Below, piece by piece: positions 8,821 through 17,276 of a DNA stretch of 64,000 nucleotides. This DNA comes from Larkinella humicola (GTDB lineage: Bacteria > Bacteroidota > Bacteroidia > Cytophagales > Spirosomataceae). The position numbers were made by a program, and so were the translations under genes. Location of the stretch: NCBI RefSeq assembly GCF_008727875.1, contig NZ_VTWS01000004.1:620001-684000 (forward strand), written 5' to 3'. The notes below the pieces were generated by a model. The model was given only the letters and a program-made list of their open reading frames with translations. It was not told the origin of the DNA and ran no database searches. Within the stretch, counting starts at the first letter, position 1. Each line of letters begins with the position of its first letter.

Positions 8821-9522
8821 TTATCTAACTCTGGCGGCTTCAGTCGGTTTTTGCAACACTTCCATAAATTCGAACGAGTTGATTTCCAGCTTCAGCGTGA
8901 ATTTTTCAATGAACATGTTCAGCAGGTGGTAGCCGGTGTAGGCTATAACCCCTACGATCAGACCGGCACCGGACGTGATCATTTTTTCGTACAGACCACC
9001 GGCGATGATGCCGACACTGATGTTGTCAGACAGCGAAATATCGTAGAAAATCCGGATGATCCCCGAGATCGTCCCAATGAAACCTAGCATCGGTGCAATA
9101 CCGGCAATAATTCCCAGGTAGCCCAGATTCTTTTCCAGCCGCGACAACTCGATTTGTCCGACGGTTTCCAGCGTTCCTTCAATTTCCCGAATCGGTGAAC
9201 CGATGCGGCCAACGGCTTTTTCAAAAATTCGTCCGATGGAATTCCGCTGGTTTTTGCAGAATGACTCGGCCGATTTGATGTTGCCCTGCAAAACCATGTC
9301 TTTCACATTGTCGATAAAATTATCGTCGACCTTCGTATTGTTCCGAATGAACAGCCAGCGTTCGATAATCATGTACAAGGCGAAAAAAAACAGGAGAGAG
9401 ATCGGAATCATGACCCAGCCCCCTTTGGCGACCAGATCGAATAATTGCATGCTTTGGGCCGGGGCTACTGCCGTGGAATCGACGGCCGGAGCACCAGCCG
9501 TTGGAACTTGTAATAGAATCAT
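8821..9522 (-). CDS. exbB: MotA/TolQ/ExbB proton channel family protein
   Basis: Proton-channel subunit paired with the ExbD encoded downstream. The 233-residue protein has a first membrane helix at about 36-53, a cytoplasmic segment, and two further helices around 135-160 (LGYLGIIAGIAPMLGFIGTI) and 180-203. The conserved small-residue and threonine pattern of the family is visible in GFIGTISGIIRIF. ATG 9522 is followed by a periplasmic N-terminal tail rich in Ala/Pro. It probably shares a transcript with exbD, with repeat P4 between them. Confidence 0.92.
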   Translation of the reverse strand: MILLQVPTAGAPAVDSTAVAPAQSMQLFDLVAKGGWVMIPISLLFFFALYMIIERWLFIRNNTKVDDNFIDNVKDMVLQGNIKSAESFCKNQRNSIGRIFEKAVGRIGSPIREIEGTLETVGQIELSRLEKNLGYLGIIAGIAPMLGFIGTISGIIRIFYDISLSDNISVGIIAGGLYEKMITSGAGLIVGVIAYTGYHLLNMFIEKFTLKLEINSFEFMEVLQKPTEAARVR

Positions 9523-9624
9523 GTGCTATGAATCAGATAAATCGGTTTTACTGGTTGCCATGGAACCGGAGCCGAGCAAACGTCTTCGTTCTCAACGTCC
9601 TCCCCGCCGGATTTATTGTCTTCA

Positions 9625-9723
9625 AACCCTGTCAGCGGTCGCAGACCCTGACAGCGGTTTAGAGACGTGTTTTACTATATCGTAGCCAAAACCCTGTCAG
9701 GGTCTGCGACCGCTGACAGGGTT
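9625..9723. repeat. Nested inverted repeat P5 (CTGTCAG family)
   Basis: Perfect 30-bp arms at 9625-9654 and 9694-9723 with a 39-base loop. Each arm is itself a smaller inverted repeat with CTGTCAG and CTGACAG ends around a 12-base centre, so a cruciform or RNA could fold at two scales. It lies upstream of exbB and downstream of the oxidoreductase gene, both on the minus strand. Confidence 0.96.
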
Positions 9724-9781
9724 CGTGACGGTTGTTCAAATATAACGAAACAATAAGCAGAATAGTCAGAAAAGTTACTGA

Positions 9782-10753
9782 CTAGACCTTAATCAAAATC
9801 TTGCCGTGTCGGCCAGCCTGTTCGCTGTGTTCAACAGCTTTTTTAATTTCCGAAAGCGGATACGTCGCTTCAACCGGCACCTGAATCTGTCCACCAACGA
9901 GCAGCGTGATTACATTGCGGGCCACGTTCTGCCGCGTTTGGCTGTCGACCCGGCGCATCCAGTCGGTGAGCCAGAAACCTTTGATGGTAAGTTCCCGGAA
10001 AATCATCAGGCCTACGTTGAAAGACGGATTTTGCATGCTCAGCACCCCGTAGAGAATCATGGTACCCCCTTTCGCCAGACATTTCAGCGCGTCGGAGGCC
10101 GTGTTGCCACCCACCGCTTCCAGCACACAGGTTACGCCTTTGCCTTCCGTGAGGGCTTTCACCCGGTTGGTCAGTTTTTCTTTTTCCGTATTGACGATGG
10201 CCGTAATGCCCAGCGCTTTCAGCTCGTCGTCAAGTTCATTGTGCCGAACCGTACCGATGGTTTGAATGCCTTTGAGTTTACACAACTGAATCACGAGCTT
10301 GCTAAACGATGATCCGGCGGCTGTCAGCAGCACCCATTGTCCCGGTTGAAGGCCCGACTCTTCCAACATGGCGTAGGCCGAAAACGGATTGACGAACAAC
10401 TGGGCGGCCACCTCATCCGAGAGCGCGTCCGGCACCGGAATTAAACTGCGCTGGTTGGCCAGCACATACTCCGACCAGGCTCCGATGGCCGTAAAACTCA
10501 CCCGAATACCGGTGCGCATCGTGACGCCTTCCCCCAGTGCATCGACAATGCCAACGCCTTCGAAACCCGCGCCCGAGGGTAATTCGGGCTGAATGCCGTA
10601 CAGATTCTGCACGAACATCAGATCCGAGGGATTGATCGGGCTGGCGATGACTTTGATCCGGACTTCGCCGGGACCGGGTTCGGGCAGGAAGGTATCGATG
10701 ACCTGGAGCGTGTCGGCAGGTTTACCGATGGTTGAGAAGTTGACCGTCTGCAT
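9782..10753 (-). CDS. Zinc-free MDR oxidoreductase, enoyl reductase/quinone oxidoreductase-like
   Basis: NADPH-dependent medium-chain reductase, probably acting on enoyl-thioesters or quinones; the substrate is unknown. The 323-residue protein has an N-terminal GroES-like domain (ASPINPSDLMFVQNLYG is typical of the MECR/ETR1 enoyl-CoA reductase branch) and a Rossmann domain with VLLTAAGSSFSKLVIQLCK as nucleotide-binding region. The cysteine ligands of zinc alcohol dehydrogenases are not seen. ATG 10753 is chosen over 10807 because a -7 promoter element occupies 10797-10804 and the homologous N-terminus begins near MQTVNFSTIG. Confidence 0.85.
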   Translation of the reverse strand: MQTVNFSTIGKPADTLQVIDTFLPEPGPGEVRIKVIASPINPSDLMFVQNLYGIQPELPSGAGFEGVGIVDALGEGVTMRTGIRVSFTAIGAWSEYVLANQRSLIPVPDALSDEVAAQLFVNPFSAYAMLEESGLQPGQWVLLTAAGSSFSKLVIQLCKLKGIQTIGTVRHNELDDELKALGITAIVNTEKEKLTNRVKALTEGKGVTCVLEAVGGNTASDALKCLAKGGTMILYGVLSMQNPSFNVGLMIFRELTIKGFWLTDWMRRVDSQTRQNVARNVITLLVGGQIQVPVEATYPLSEIKKAVEHSEQAGRHGKILIKV

Positions 10754-10796
10754 GGATACGACAAAAGCAATGGTGTGCGAAATATCACTTATTCGA

Positions 10797-10804
10797 CAAA
10801 AGTA
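10797..10804 (-). promoter_or_regulatory. -7 element for the MDR oxidoreductase
   Basis: Read on the minus strand this is TACTTTTG, matching TAnnTTTG, 43 bases before the ATG at 10753. No good -33 element is apparent. Confidence 0.5.
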
Positions 10805-10857
10805 CAATGCAATCCGTAGTTACTGACCGGATAATAGGTCAGAATGAACAAACTTTC

Positions 10858-10865
10858 TATTTTTG
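10858..10865 (+). promoter_or_regulatory. -7 element for the HupE-like gene
   Basis: TATTTTTG matches TAnnTTTG and lies 53 bases before the ATG at 10919, in a divergent promoter region shared with the minus-strand oxidoreductase. Confidence 0.5.
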
Positions 10866-10918
10866 CGGCACAATGCCAACCGGCTCCCACCGGCAACTAA
10901 CCAACCGAAACCGATCTT

Positions 10919-11518
10919 ATGAGTGAATTCTGGGCTTATCTCCAACTGGGCTTTGCGCACATTACCGATCCGGGTGGCTATGACCATATTTTGTTTGTCG
11001 TGGCTTTGTGTGCGATTTACAGCCTGAACCAGTGGAAACAAGCCCTGATTCTCGTGACGGCTTTTACCGTTGGTCATTCCCTCACCCTGGCACTGGCTAC
11101 CCTGCAACTCATCAACTACAGCACGGAGTTGATCGAACTGCTGATTCCGGTGACAATCCTGATTACGGCCATCAGTAACTTTTTCTTCAAAGTCCCCAAA
11201 AGCCGGTTTAATGAACAACCCAAACAGCCCAAGGGGCGGTATGTGCTGGCGCTCCTGTTCGGATTGATTCACGGGATGGGTTTTTCCAATTACCTCAGGA
11301 GTTTGCTGGGGCAACAGTCCAGCATCGTAAAACCCTTGTTTGCGTTTAATATCGGGCTGGAGCTTGGCCAGATTTTTATTGTGCTTGGCGTGTTGACCAT
11401 TGCCTTTGTTCTGATCGAAATCCTCAAAGTCCGCCGGCACGACTGGAATCTCATCGTTTCTGGTACCGTCGCCGGAATGGCGCTCTCCCTGATCATCAAC
11501 AACCCGTATTTCGCCTGA
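10919..11518 (+). CDS. HupE/UreJ-like integral membrane protein
   Basis: Multi-spanning protein of 199 residues with about six membrane helices. Conserved histidines occur in HITDPGGYDH near the start, in VGHSLTLALA after the second helix, and in GLIHGMGFSNYL in the middle, a pattern of the HupE/UreJ_2 family of putative metal permeases. Some relatives are linked to nickel supply for hydrogenase or urease, but no such genes are nearby, so the transported substrate is open. The gene stands alone between the divergent oxidoreductase and the M1 peptidase. Confidence 0.75.
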   Translation: MSEFWAYLQLGFAHITDPGGYDHILFVVALCAIYSLNQWKQALILVTAFTVGHSLTLALATLQLINYSTELIELLIPVTILITAISNFFFKVPKSRFNEQPKQPKGRYVLALLFGLIHGMGFSNYLRSLLGQQSSIVKPLFAFNIGLELGQIFIVLGVLTIAFVLIEILKVRRHDWNLIVSGTVAGMALSLIINNPYFA

Positions 11519-11715
11519 CGGCACTACGGCTGTCAAACCGGCCAAATGCTGGTTTTCAGGCTTTTTTACGCCGAAAGAAACTAGGAAAATAACAGGGATA
11601 AATAGAAACTTTAGCAGCATTGCGGTTCCCGGCAACCGTTCAATAGATATTGTTTGGCGGTTTTTAGTAACTTCATAGCCATATTCATCTACAAATTATA
11701 TTCTGATACCTAACT

Positions 11716-14118
11716 ATGAAGTTGAGATTCTCCCTGTTGGTTGCGGGATTGACTGCAATAGTATTTGGTGCAGGGGCCCAGGCGCCACCTTCGCCAACCT
11801 ACAAAGCCAACGATCGTTTTGAACAAATGGGCCCAATGTTACCCACGCCCAATACCTTCCGCACGGCTTCAGGATCACCGGGCCGCGATTTCTTCCAGAA
11901 CCGGGCCGACTACGATATTAAAGTTGAACTCGATGATGCCAATCAAAAGATCATCGGATCGGAAGTGGTGACGTATTTCAACCATTCGCCCGACGAACTG
12001 AAATACATCTGGCTGCAACTGGAGCAGAATCTCTTCGAAAAAGGCTCAATTGGCGGCATTTCCCGGACGGGCAGTGTAAACGAAACGGGCATGTCGGCCG
12101 CGTCGCTGGGTGCGCTGACCGCAACGGCGGGCCGGGGCCGCGGACCAACCGCCGACCGGGATTTTGGCTACAAGATTACCGCTGTGAAAGACAAAGCCGG
12201 TAAGCCCCTGAAATACACCATCAACCAGACCATGATGCGGATCGATCTGCCGACCCCGCTGAAACCGGGTCAGAATTTCGTGTTTGCCGTCGACTGGAAT
12301 TACCTCATCACCGAATATTACGGCCGGAGCGGGTACGAATTTTTCCCGAAAGACGGGAACTACAACTACTTCATCGCCCACTGGTTTCCGCGTCTGGCGG
12401 CTTACGACGATGTGAACGGCTGGCAGCACAAGCAGTTTCTGGGACAGGGCGAGTTCACCCTGATTTTTGGCAATTACAAGGTGGCCATCACCGTTCCGAA
12501 CGACCACGTTGTGGCGGCTTCGGGCGAGTGCCAGAACTACAAGCAGGTGCTCACGCCCACGCAAAGCCAGCGGTTGCAGAAAGCATCGACCTCCAAAACA
12601 CCCGTTGTGATTGTGACGCAGGCCGAAGCCATTGCGGCTGAAAAGGCGAAACCGACCGGCAAGAAAACCTGGATTTACAAAGCCGACAACGTCCGGGATT
12701 TCGCCTTTGCCTCGTCGCGCAAATTCATCTGGGATGCCATGCAAACCGACGTCTACGGCGATGGAAAAAAGATCTGGAGCATGTCGTTTTACCCCAAGGA
12801 AGGCAATCCGCTCTGGGAACAGTATTCGACCCGCGCCGTGGAACACACGCTGAAATCGTACGGAAACCGCACCTTTAAATACCCGTATCCAGTCGCCATT
12901 TCGTGCCACGGCACCGCTGGGGGGGGGATGGAATACCCGATGATCAGCTTCAATGGCGGTCGGCCTGAACCGGACGGCACGTATTCCGAAGCAGTAAAAG
13001 CCGGGATGATCGGCGTAATTATTCACGAAGTGGGTCACAACTTTTTCCCGATGATCGTCAACTCCGACGAGCGGCAGTGGGCGTGGATGGATGAAGGATT
13101 AAACACCTTCTGTCAGTATCTGGCCGAAAAAGAATGGGATTACAAATTTCCGACCCGGCGCGGTGAACCCCAGCAGATTGTTGATTACATGAAATCCGAC
13201 AAATCGGTGCTGTCGCCCATCATGACCTCCTCGGAAAACGTAATCAGTCTGGGACCCAACGCCTACGCCAAACCGGCCACGGCGCTGAACATTCTGCGCG
13301 AAACCGTCATGGGCCGCGAACTGTTCGACTATGCTTTCAAGGAATATGCCAACCGCTGGGCCTTCAAAAACCCCACCCCGGCCGATTTCTTCCGCACCAT
13401 GGAAGACGCTTCCGGTGTCGATCTGGACTGGTTCTGGAAAGGCTGGTTCTACGGCGTCGAACCCGTCGATCAGGATCTGGTCGAAGTCGACTGGTTTACG
13501 CTCAACACCCAGAATCCCGAAATCGAGAAAGCCCTGGCCCGTTCCGAGGCTGAAGCGAAAGCCAAAACGATGAGCAAGATTCGCGACGCGGCTACGAAAG
13601 ACCAGACCGTGGTGGCCAAAGACTCGACGATGCGCGATTTCTACAACCGCTACGACCCGTTTGCGGTGACGGATGCGGACCGGAAGAAGTACCAGGATTA
13701 TCTGGCGTCACTCAACGAGGAGGAGCGCAAAACGCTCGAATCGAAGAACAATTTTTATACGCTGACGCTGAAGAACAAGGGCGGTTTGCCGATGCCGGTG
13801 ATCATTCGGATGCAGTTTGAGGACGGTACGGATTCGGTGGCGCGGTTTCCGGCGGAGATCTGGCGGTTCAACGATGCGCAGATCAACAAGGTGATTGCGA
13901 CCACGAAGAAGGTGACGCAGTGGACGCTCGATCCGTTTCAGGAGATTGCCGACATCGATGGCGAAAATAATTCATTTCCGAGGGTTTCCAAACCGACGCG
14001 TTTCCAGCTTTACAAACAGCAACGGAGTCCATTCGCGCCACAGGGCCCGAATCCGATGCAGCAACAGCAGCAGACAACACAACCACCAGCCCGGCAGGGA
14101 GGAGCGAATAAGAATTAA
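11716..14118 (+). CDS. Exported M1-family zinc metallopeptidase
   Basis: Gluzincin aminopeptidase-like enzyme of 800 residues, predicted outside the cytoplasm by a Sec signal at 1-22 (ending GAGAQA). Zinc site: His437-Glu438-x-x-His441 with Glu460, a correct HExxH-x18-E spacing. The usual substrate-recognition GxMEN motif appears as GGGMEYP near residues 404-410 and is encoded across a run of nine G bases. An N-terminal beta domain and a C-terminal extension ending in Gln/Pro-rich low complexity (residues about 775-800) flank the catalytic part. Probably degrades peptides in the periplasm or at the cell surface. No operon partner. Confidence 0.92.
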   Translation: MKLRFSLLVAGLTAIVFGAGAQAPPSPTYKANDRFEQMGPMLPTPNTFRTASGSPGRDFFQNRADYDIKVELDDANQKIIGSEVVTYFNHSPDELKYIWLQLEQNLFEKGSIGGISRTGSVNETGMSAASLGALTATAGRGRGPTADRDFGYKITAVKDKAGKPLKYTINQTMMRIDLPTPLKPGQNFVFAVDWNYLITEYYGRSGYEFFPKDGNYNYFIAHWFPRLAAYDDVNGWQHKQFLGQGEFTLIFGNYKVAITVPNDHVVAASGECQNYKQVLTPTQSQRLQKASTSKTPVVIVTQAEAIAAEKAKPTGKKTWIYKADNVRDFAFASSRKFIWDAMQTDVYGDGKKIWSMSFYPKEGNPLWEQYSTRAVEHTLKSYGNRTFKYPYPVAISCHGTAGGGMEYPMISFNGGRPEPDGTYSEAVKAGMIGVIIHEVGHNFFPMIVNSDERQWAWMDEGLNTFCQYLAEKEWDYKFPTRRGEPQQIVDYMKSDKSVLSPIMTSSENVISLGPNAYAKPATALNILRETVMGRELFDYAFKEYANRWAFKNPTPADFFRTMEDASGVDLDWFWKGWFYGVEPVDQDLVEVDWFTLNTQNPEIEKALARSEAEAKAKTMSKIRDAATKDQTVVAKDSTMRDFYNRYDPFAVTDADRKKYQDYLASLNEEERKTLESKNNFYTLTLKNKGGLPMPVIIRMQFEDGTDSVARFPAEIWRFNDAQINKVIATTKKVTQWTLDPFQEIADIDGENNSFPRVSKPTRFQLYKQQRSPFAPQGPNPMQQQQQTTQPPARQGGANKN

Positions 14119-14216
14119 AAACAATCATGAACAATGAATTTGCTCCAAAGTAATTTGGGGACAAATCGAGATTCTTTCGGCGCGATTTATTGTTCATTAT
14201 TCATTATTCATTAAGT
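14119..14216. repeat. Weak inverted repeat P6 (AATGAACA words)
   Basis: Short words resembling ATGAACAATGAAT near 14127-14140 recur in reverse complement at 14186-14213 (TTCATTATTCATT). The match is degenerate, so this is the least certain of the intergenic palindromes. It separates the peptidase gene from tRNA-Pro. Confidence 0.45.
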
Positions 14217-14228
14217 TTGCACCCGATT

Positions 14229-14302
14229 CGGGATGTAGCACAGCCAGGTAGTGTACTTGCATGGGGTGCAAGGGGTCGTGGGTTCGAATCCCGCCATCCC
14301 GA
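14229..14302 (+). tRNA. tRNA-Pro (anticodon GGG)
   Basis: A 74-base cloverleaf. Acceptor CGGGATG (14229-14235) pairs with CATCCCG (14295-14301), with discriminator A14302. The anticodon arm is CTTGC-ATGGGGT-GCAAG, putting GGG at positions 34-36. The T arm reads GTGGG-TTCGAAT-CCCGC. The C1 start and GGG anticodon fit proline. CCA is not encoded. Confidence 0.96.
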
Positions 14303-14314
14303 CTGAATTGGGCC

Positions 14315-14352
14315 AAAAGGCAGTCAGATCATGAATCTGACTGCCTTTTTTT
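14315..14352 (+). terminator. Terminator after tRNA-Pro
   Basis: A 15-bp stem (14315-14329 with 14335-14349) around a five-base loop, followed by T residues. Strong intrinsic terminator; also faces the 3' end of the minus-strand phosphatase gene. Confidence 0.92.
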
Positions 14353-14382
14353 GTTGGCGAACTATCCGGTTTTTAAAATTTG

Positions 14383-15309
14383 CTACACCCAGACGAGATG
14401 CTCGTTTGTCAATTCATTTTCCCCCTGCCATCGATAGGCCGCCAAAAAGCCCCCTTTTGCGATGCTGAAATCGACACAGGCGGCTCGTGGAGAACCCAGA
14501 CAGGGTTGCCCCTGAAGCCAGTAATGCCCGAAAAATAACGGTTTGCTCGTCTCATCCAACGTGACTCCTGTTGGATAGAGATCGTAATCAACGGGTAGCG
14601 AAGCAATGGCCGCCGGAGCATCAAAAAAATAATCGGCATAGGTCGTCGAATCGGAATGGTTCGTCCACCACCGGATGCGGCTTTCGTGCCGAAGAATGCC
14701 GTCTTTGTCCCGAAAGAATTGGTTATGCGGCAAACGGGCTTCTTTCCCTTTTAAGGTTTCCTCAACCGCTTTCCAGAAAGGCGTATTTTTGATGGCTGCT
14801 TTTTGCACCAGGCTGGGGGTAAGTCTACCATTCGGCAGCAACTGGTCTAATAACGCTATATGGCTGTCATCCCAACTGGCATGAGCGACCCGAATCGAAG
14901 GTAAATCGAGGTAAAGAGGAATGGTCAGAAACCAGGAAACATAGTCCTGCCATTCATCCGTATAATCTTTGAACTGGTAAAGCGTCTGGTAGTGCTGATG
15001 AATATTTTTAATGGTATGTGGCCTGACGTGCCCTCCCGTTGGATTTTCGAGGTGGAAAGCAATGGCGTTGTATTCGTGATTGCCCATAACCGCCAGCGCC
15101 AGCCCTCCGTCGATCATGGCTCGCACCAGCGACAGGGTTTCCCGGACCTGAGGGCCGCGATCAATCCAGTCGCCCACAAAAATCACTTTCCGCGAAGGAT
15201 GCGAATAAACGCCCTTTTGTTGCTCATAGCCCATTTGCTCAAGCAGTTGGCGCAGCTTGTCGGCATAGCCGTGGACATCGCCGACAATATCATATAGTTG
15301 TTCTTCCAT
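14383..15309 (-). CDS. Calcineurin-like metallophosphatase
   Basis: Cytoplasmic phosphoesterase of 308 residues. The dinuclear metal motifs are in order: GDVHG near residue 10, GDWIDRG near 46, GNHEYN near 76, and FGHYW near 260. The arrangement resembles the ApaH/PrpE/serine-threonine phosphatase group; the substrate (dinucleoside polyphosphate or phosphoprotein) cannot be decided. ATG 15309 opens directly before YDIVGDVHG. It is transcribed away from the LuxR/DUF4199 genes and faces the tRNA terminator. Confidence 0.88.
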   Translation of the reverse strand: MEEQLYDIVGDVHGYADKLRQLLEQMGYEQQKGVYSHPSRKVIFVGDWIDRGPQVRETLSLVRAMIDGGLALAVMGNHEYNAIAFHLENPTGGHVRPHTIKNIHQHYQTLYQFKDYTDEWQDYVSWFLTIPLYLDLPSIRVAHASWDDSHIALLDQLLPNGRLTPSLVQKAAIKNTPFWKAVEETLKGKEARLPHNQFFRDKDGILRHESRIRWWTNHSDSTTYADYFFDAPAAIASLPVDYDLYPTGVTLDETSKPLFFGHYWLQGQPCLGSPRAACVDFSIAKGGFLAAYRWQGENELTNEHLVWV

Positions 15310-15372
15310 GAAACCGGTTGATCCTACTAACTATACCGACCGAAATGGCAATAGGGTTCCGATGCGGATTTA

Positions 15373-15906
15373 TTACGCAGCTTGCCCGGGTTGATTCTTT
15401 CTTTTTAACAACAAAGCACAGATCAGTGAAATGAGTAAACCAACTGGTAAAACTTCGAGATAAGTGAGTAAGATAACGCCAACCGGCGTCTTATACATCT
15501 CTTTATAATCGCTGAATTCCGCTGCCTTTTTATCCAGTTCAAGCTGACTGGCCCCCTCAATTTTAGCTTGATTGACCGCATGGGCAATGTATTTCTCCAT
15601 GAAATCCGGAATGAAGAAATAATATTCGACCAACCAGCTCAGTACGTACATGGTTGAAGCAATCAGGGTAATATACAGCCCGATTTTAAACGCTTTTCCG
15701 AACGAAATAACCCGGTTGTTATAGTTGTCCCGGAAGTTTTTTACGCCGACAAAAATGAGCGAGAAAGCGAGGATCATGGAGGCATAGCCCAGAACCATGT
15801 TGCCTTCATACTGATTGGTGGTGTAACACACTGCCGTGGAGACGGCCATCACGGAGGTGAGAATAATGCCGGCAATCAGCCCGCTGACCAGGACGATCTT
15901 TTTCAT
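15373..15906 (-). CDS. DUF4199 membrane protein
   Basis: Integral membrane protein of 177 residues with about four helices (near 5-27, 38-55, 71-93 and 148-170) and the family segment VGVKNFRDNYNNRVISFGKAFKIG. Function of DUF4199 is unknown; it is common in Bacteroidota. ATG 15906 (MKKIVLVSGLIAG) is preferred over 15966 because it starts at the membrane-protein N-terminus and has no unrelated leader. It lies 116 bases downstream of a membrane-anchored LuxR-type regulator in the same orientation, suggesting a functional pair. Confidence 0.82.
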   Translation of the reverse strand: MKKIVLVSGLIAGIILTSVMAVSTAVCYTTNQYEGNMVLGYASMILAFSLIFVGVKNFRDNYNNRVISFGKAFKIGLYITLIASTMYVLSWLVEYYFFIPDFMEKYIAHAVNQAKIEGASQLELDKKAAEFSDYKEMYKTPVGVILLTYLEVLPVGLLISLICALLLKRKNQPGQAA

Positions 15907-16022
15907 GACATGGAGTGTAGCGTTGGTTTGCACAAAACTGGGCAAACTGGCGAATCCCCCGTTCATCCTTTCGGGTGATTTTTCGGAGAATCCCGAAAAA
16001 TCATGCTTTGGCAGGAGATGGA

Positions 16023-16490
16023 TCAGGGAATCAGACTGAGCCGTTTGGCTTTTTCAATGGCCTGCGTCCGGCGCTTAACGTCCAGTTTCTCAAGCACTTT
16101 TGATGAGTGTGTTTTAACGGTATTCAGGGAAACATACAAGCGCGAAGCAATTTCCTGATTGCTCAGTCCGTTGGCGATTAATTGCAAAACTTCCAGTTCC
16201 CGTTTACTCAAACCGATTTTGGTAAGCTCATTTTCGTTTAAAACGAAGTCGGTCGAAGCGATATAAATCGCCTTCTCAACGACGACAGTTTCTATTTTGG
16301 GTTTGGTCAATTTCAGTGCAAGCCAGATTCCCAAAGCCGTAAAAAGAACAGCAATGGCACCGATGTAAACTTCAGAAGCGTGATTGATAATCAGAAACCG
16401 GAGTTCCAGCCACTTTACTAAAAACAGCAAGAGGGCCAGCGAAGTACCGTAGAGGATAATGAGTTTATTTCTTGCTAAAAAAGTCAACAT
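16023..16490 (-). CDS. Membrane-anchored LuxR-type HTH regulator
   Basis: A 155-residue protein with two membrane helices (about 8-28 and 42-60), a short linker, and a C-terminal LuxR/GerE helix-turn-helix (LSKRELEVLQLIANGLSNQE then LYVSLNTVKTHSSKVLEKL). There is no receiver or ligand-binding domain. It would hold its DNA-binding domain at the inner face of the membrane, so the adjacent DUF4199 protein could be its sensor or regulator (inference). ATG 16490 is used; the upstream TTG is unlikely. Confidence 0.82.
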   Translation of the reverse strand: MLTFLARNKLIILYGTSLALLLFLVKWLELRFLIINHASEVYIGAIAVLFTALGIWLALKLTKPKIETVVVEKAIYIASTDFVLNENELTKIGLSKRELEVLQLIANGLSNQEIASRLYVSLNTVKTHSSKVLEKLDVKRRTQAIEKAKRLSLIP

Positions 16491-16843
16491 TATGAGTATC
16501 AATGACTGGCAGCTCTATTTACCTCTAAAATACGGTTTTTGTGAAAAATACGGAAGGAAACCGGCGGGAATTCGTTCGGGTTTCCGAGTCCGTAAAAGGG
16601 GATTAATCAGACCGGCTTGCGGCTTATTCGTTCTCCACGAAATCTCTCCACGACGATCCACTACTCAGGTTCCAGCCCTCGGCAAAACGTACTTTCGAAA
16701 AGTTACTATTGTTCATCGGGAAAATTTCAAGCCCTTCGTGGGTAAGCTTCAATCTGGAAATTCTGACGAGCTAAACCCTGCTGACATAGGGCTGTCAGTT
16801 GCGAGGCCTTACTTTGTGTCCTTCAACATTCATCACCTACGCA
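16491..16843. other. Divergent intergenic region, LuxR-type gene / VOC gene
   Basis: 353 bases with no convincing gene. The only clear structure is the 18-base operator-like palindrome at 16781-16798, near the VOC start. A direct repeat AAAATACGG occurs around 16527 and 16545. Confidence 0.6.
16781..16798. promoter_or_regulatory. Operator-like palindrome upstream of VOC gene
   Basis: CTGACA and TGTCAG form perfect 6-bp half-sites separated by TAGGGC. The site ends 45 bases before the VOC ATG and just before TTACTTTGTG, a near match to a -7 element at 16809-16816. Suggests repression or activation by a dimeric regulator. Confidence 0.5.
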
Positions 16844-17248
16844 ATGACTCTTTCCTCTGTCAGGATCATTACCGCAGACATCAAGCGCCTTGTCCAGTTT
16901 TATAATCAGGTCACCGGCATGTCCGTGACGCAGTATACCGACGATTTTGCGGAGTTACGTACCCCAACCGCTACATTGGCTATTGGAAGTACGCGCACTT
17001 TACTGCTATTCGGGGGCGATGAGGTGGCTAATGCCGCAGTTAATCGCTCGGCTATCATCGAATTCCGCGTTGACGACGTGGATGCCGACTATCAAAAACT
17101 GGCTGACTTTCTTCGTGATAGCATCGTTCAGAAGCCAACTACCATGCCCTGGGGTAACCGTTCGCTGTTGTTCAGAGACCCGGATGGTAATCTCGTTAAC
17201 TTTTTCACGCCGGGTACTCCAGAAGCACGGAAGCGGTTGGATGGGTAG
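16844..17248 (+). CDS. VOC-superfamily protein (glyoxalase/dioxygenase fold)
   Basis: Small cytoplasmic protein of 134 residues with the paired beta-alpha-beta-beta-beta modules of the vicinal oxygen chelate fold. The N-terminal half begins with VRIITADIKRLVQFYNQVTG, and the C-terminal half ends in LLFRDPDGNLVNFFTP, which carries the typical DPDGN turn. Relatives include glyoxalase I, bleomycin-resistance-like and antibiotic-modifying proteins; function here is not assignable. ATG 16844 is preferred over 16799 because it opens just before the first beta strand and follows an operator-like palindrome. Stands alone. Confidence 0.82.
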   Translation: MTLSSVRIITADIKRLVQFYNQVTGMSVTQYTDDFAELRTPTATLAIGSTRTLLLFGGDEVANAAVNRSAIIEFRVDDVDADYQKLADFLRDSIVQKPTTMPWGNRSLLFRDPDGNLVNFFTPGTPEARKRLDG

Positions 17249-17276
17249 TCTTACACTCCTGGTGACGAATAAACTC

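Noticed and set aside
12046-13038. 330-codon frame antisense to the M1 peptidase
   Set aside because: Shadow frame with no motif; the peptidase on the other strand has intact catalytic motifs.
14119-14228. A second tRNA or small RNA before tRNA-Pro
   Set aside because: No cloverleaf or conserved stem found, only the degenerate inverted repeat.
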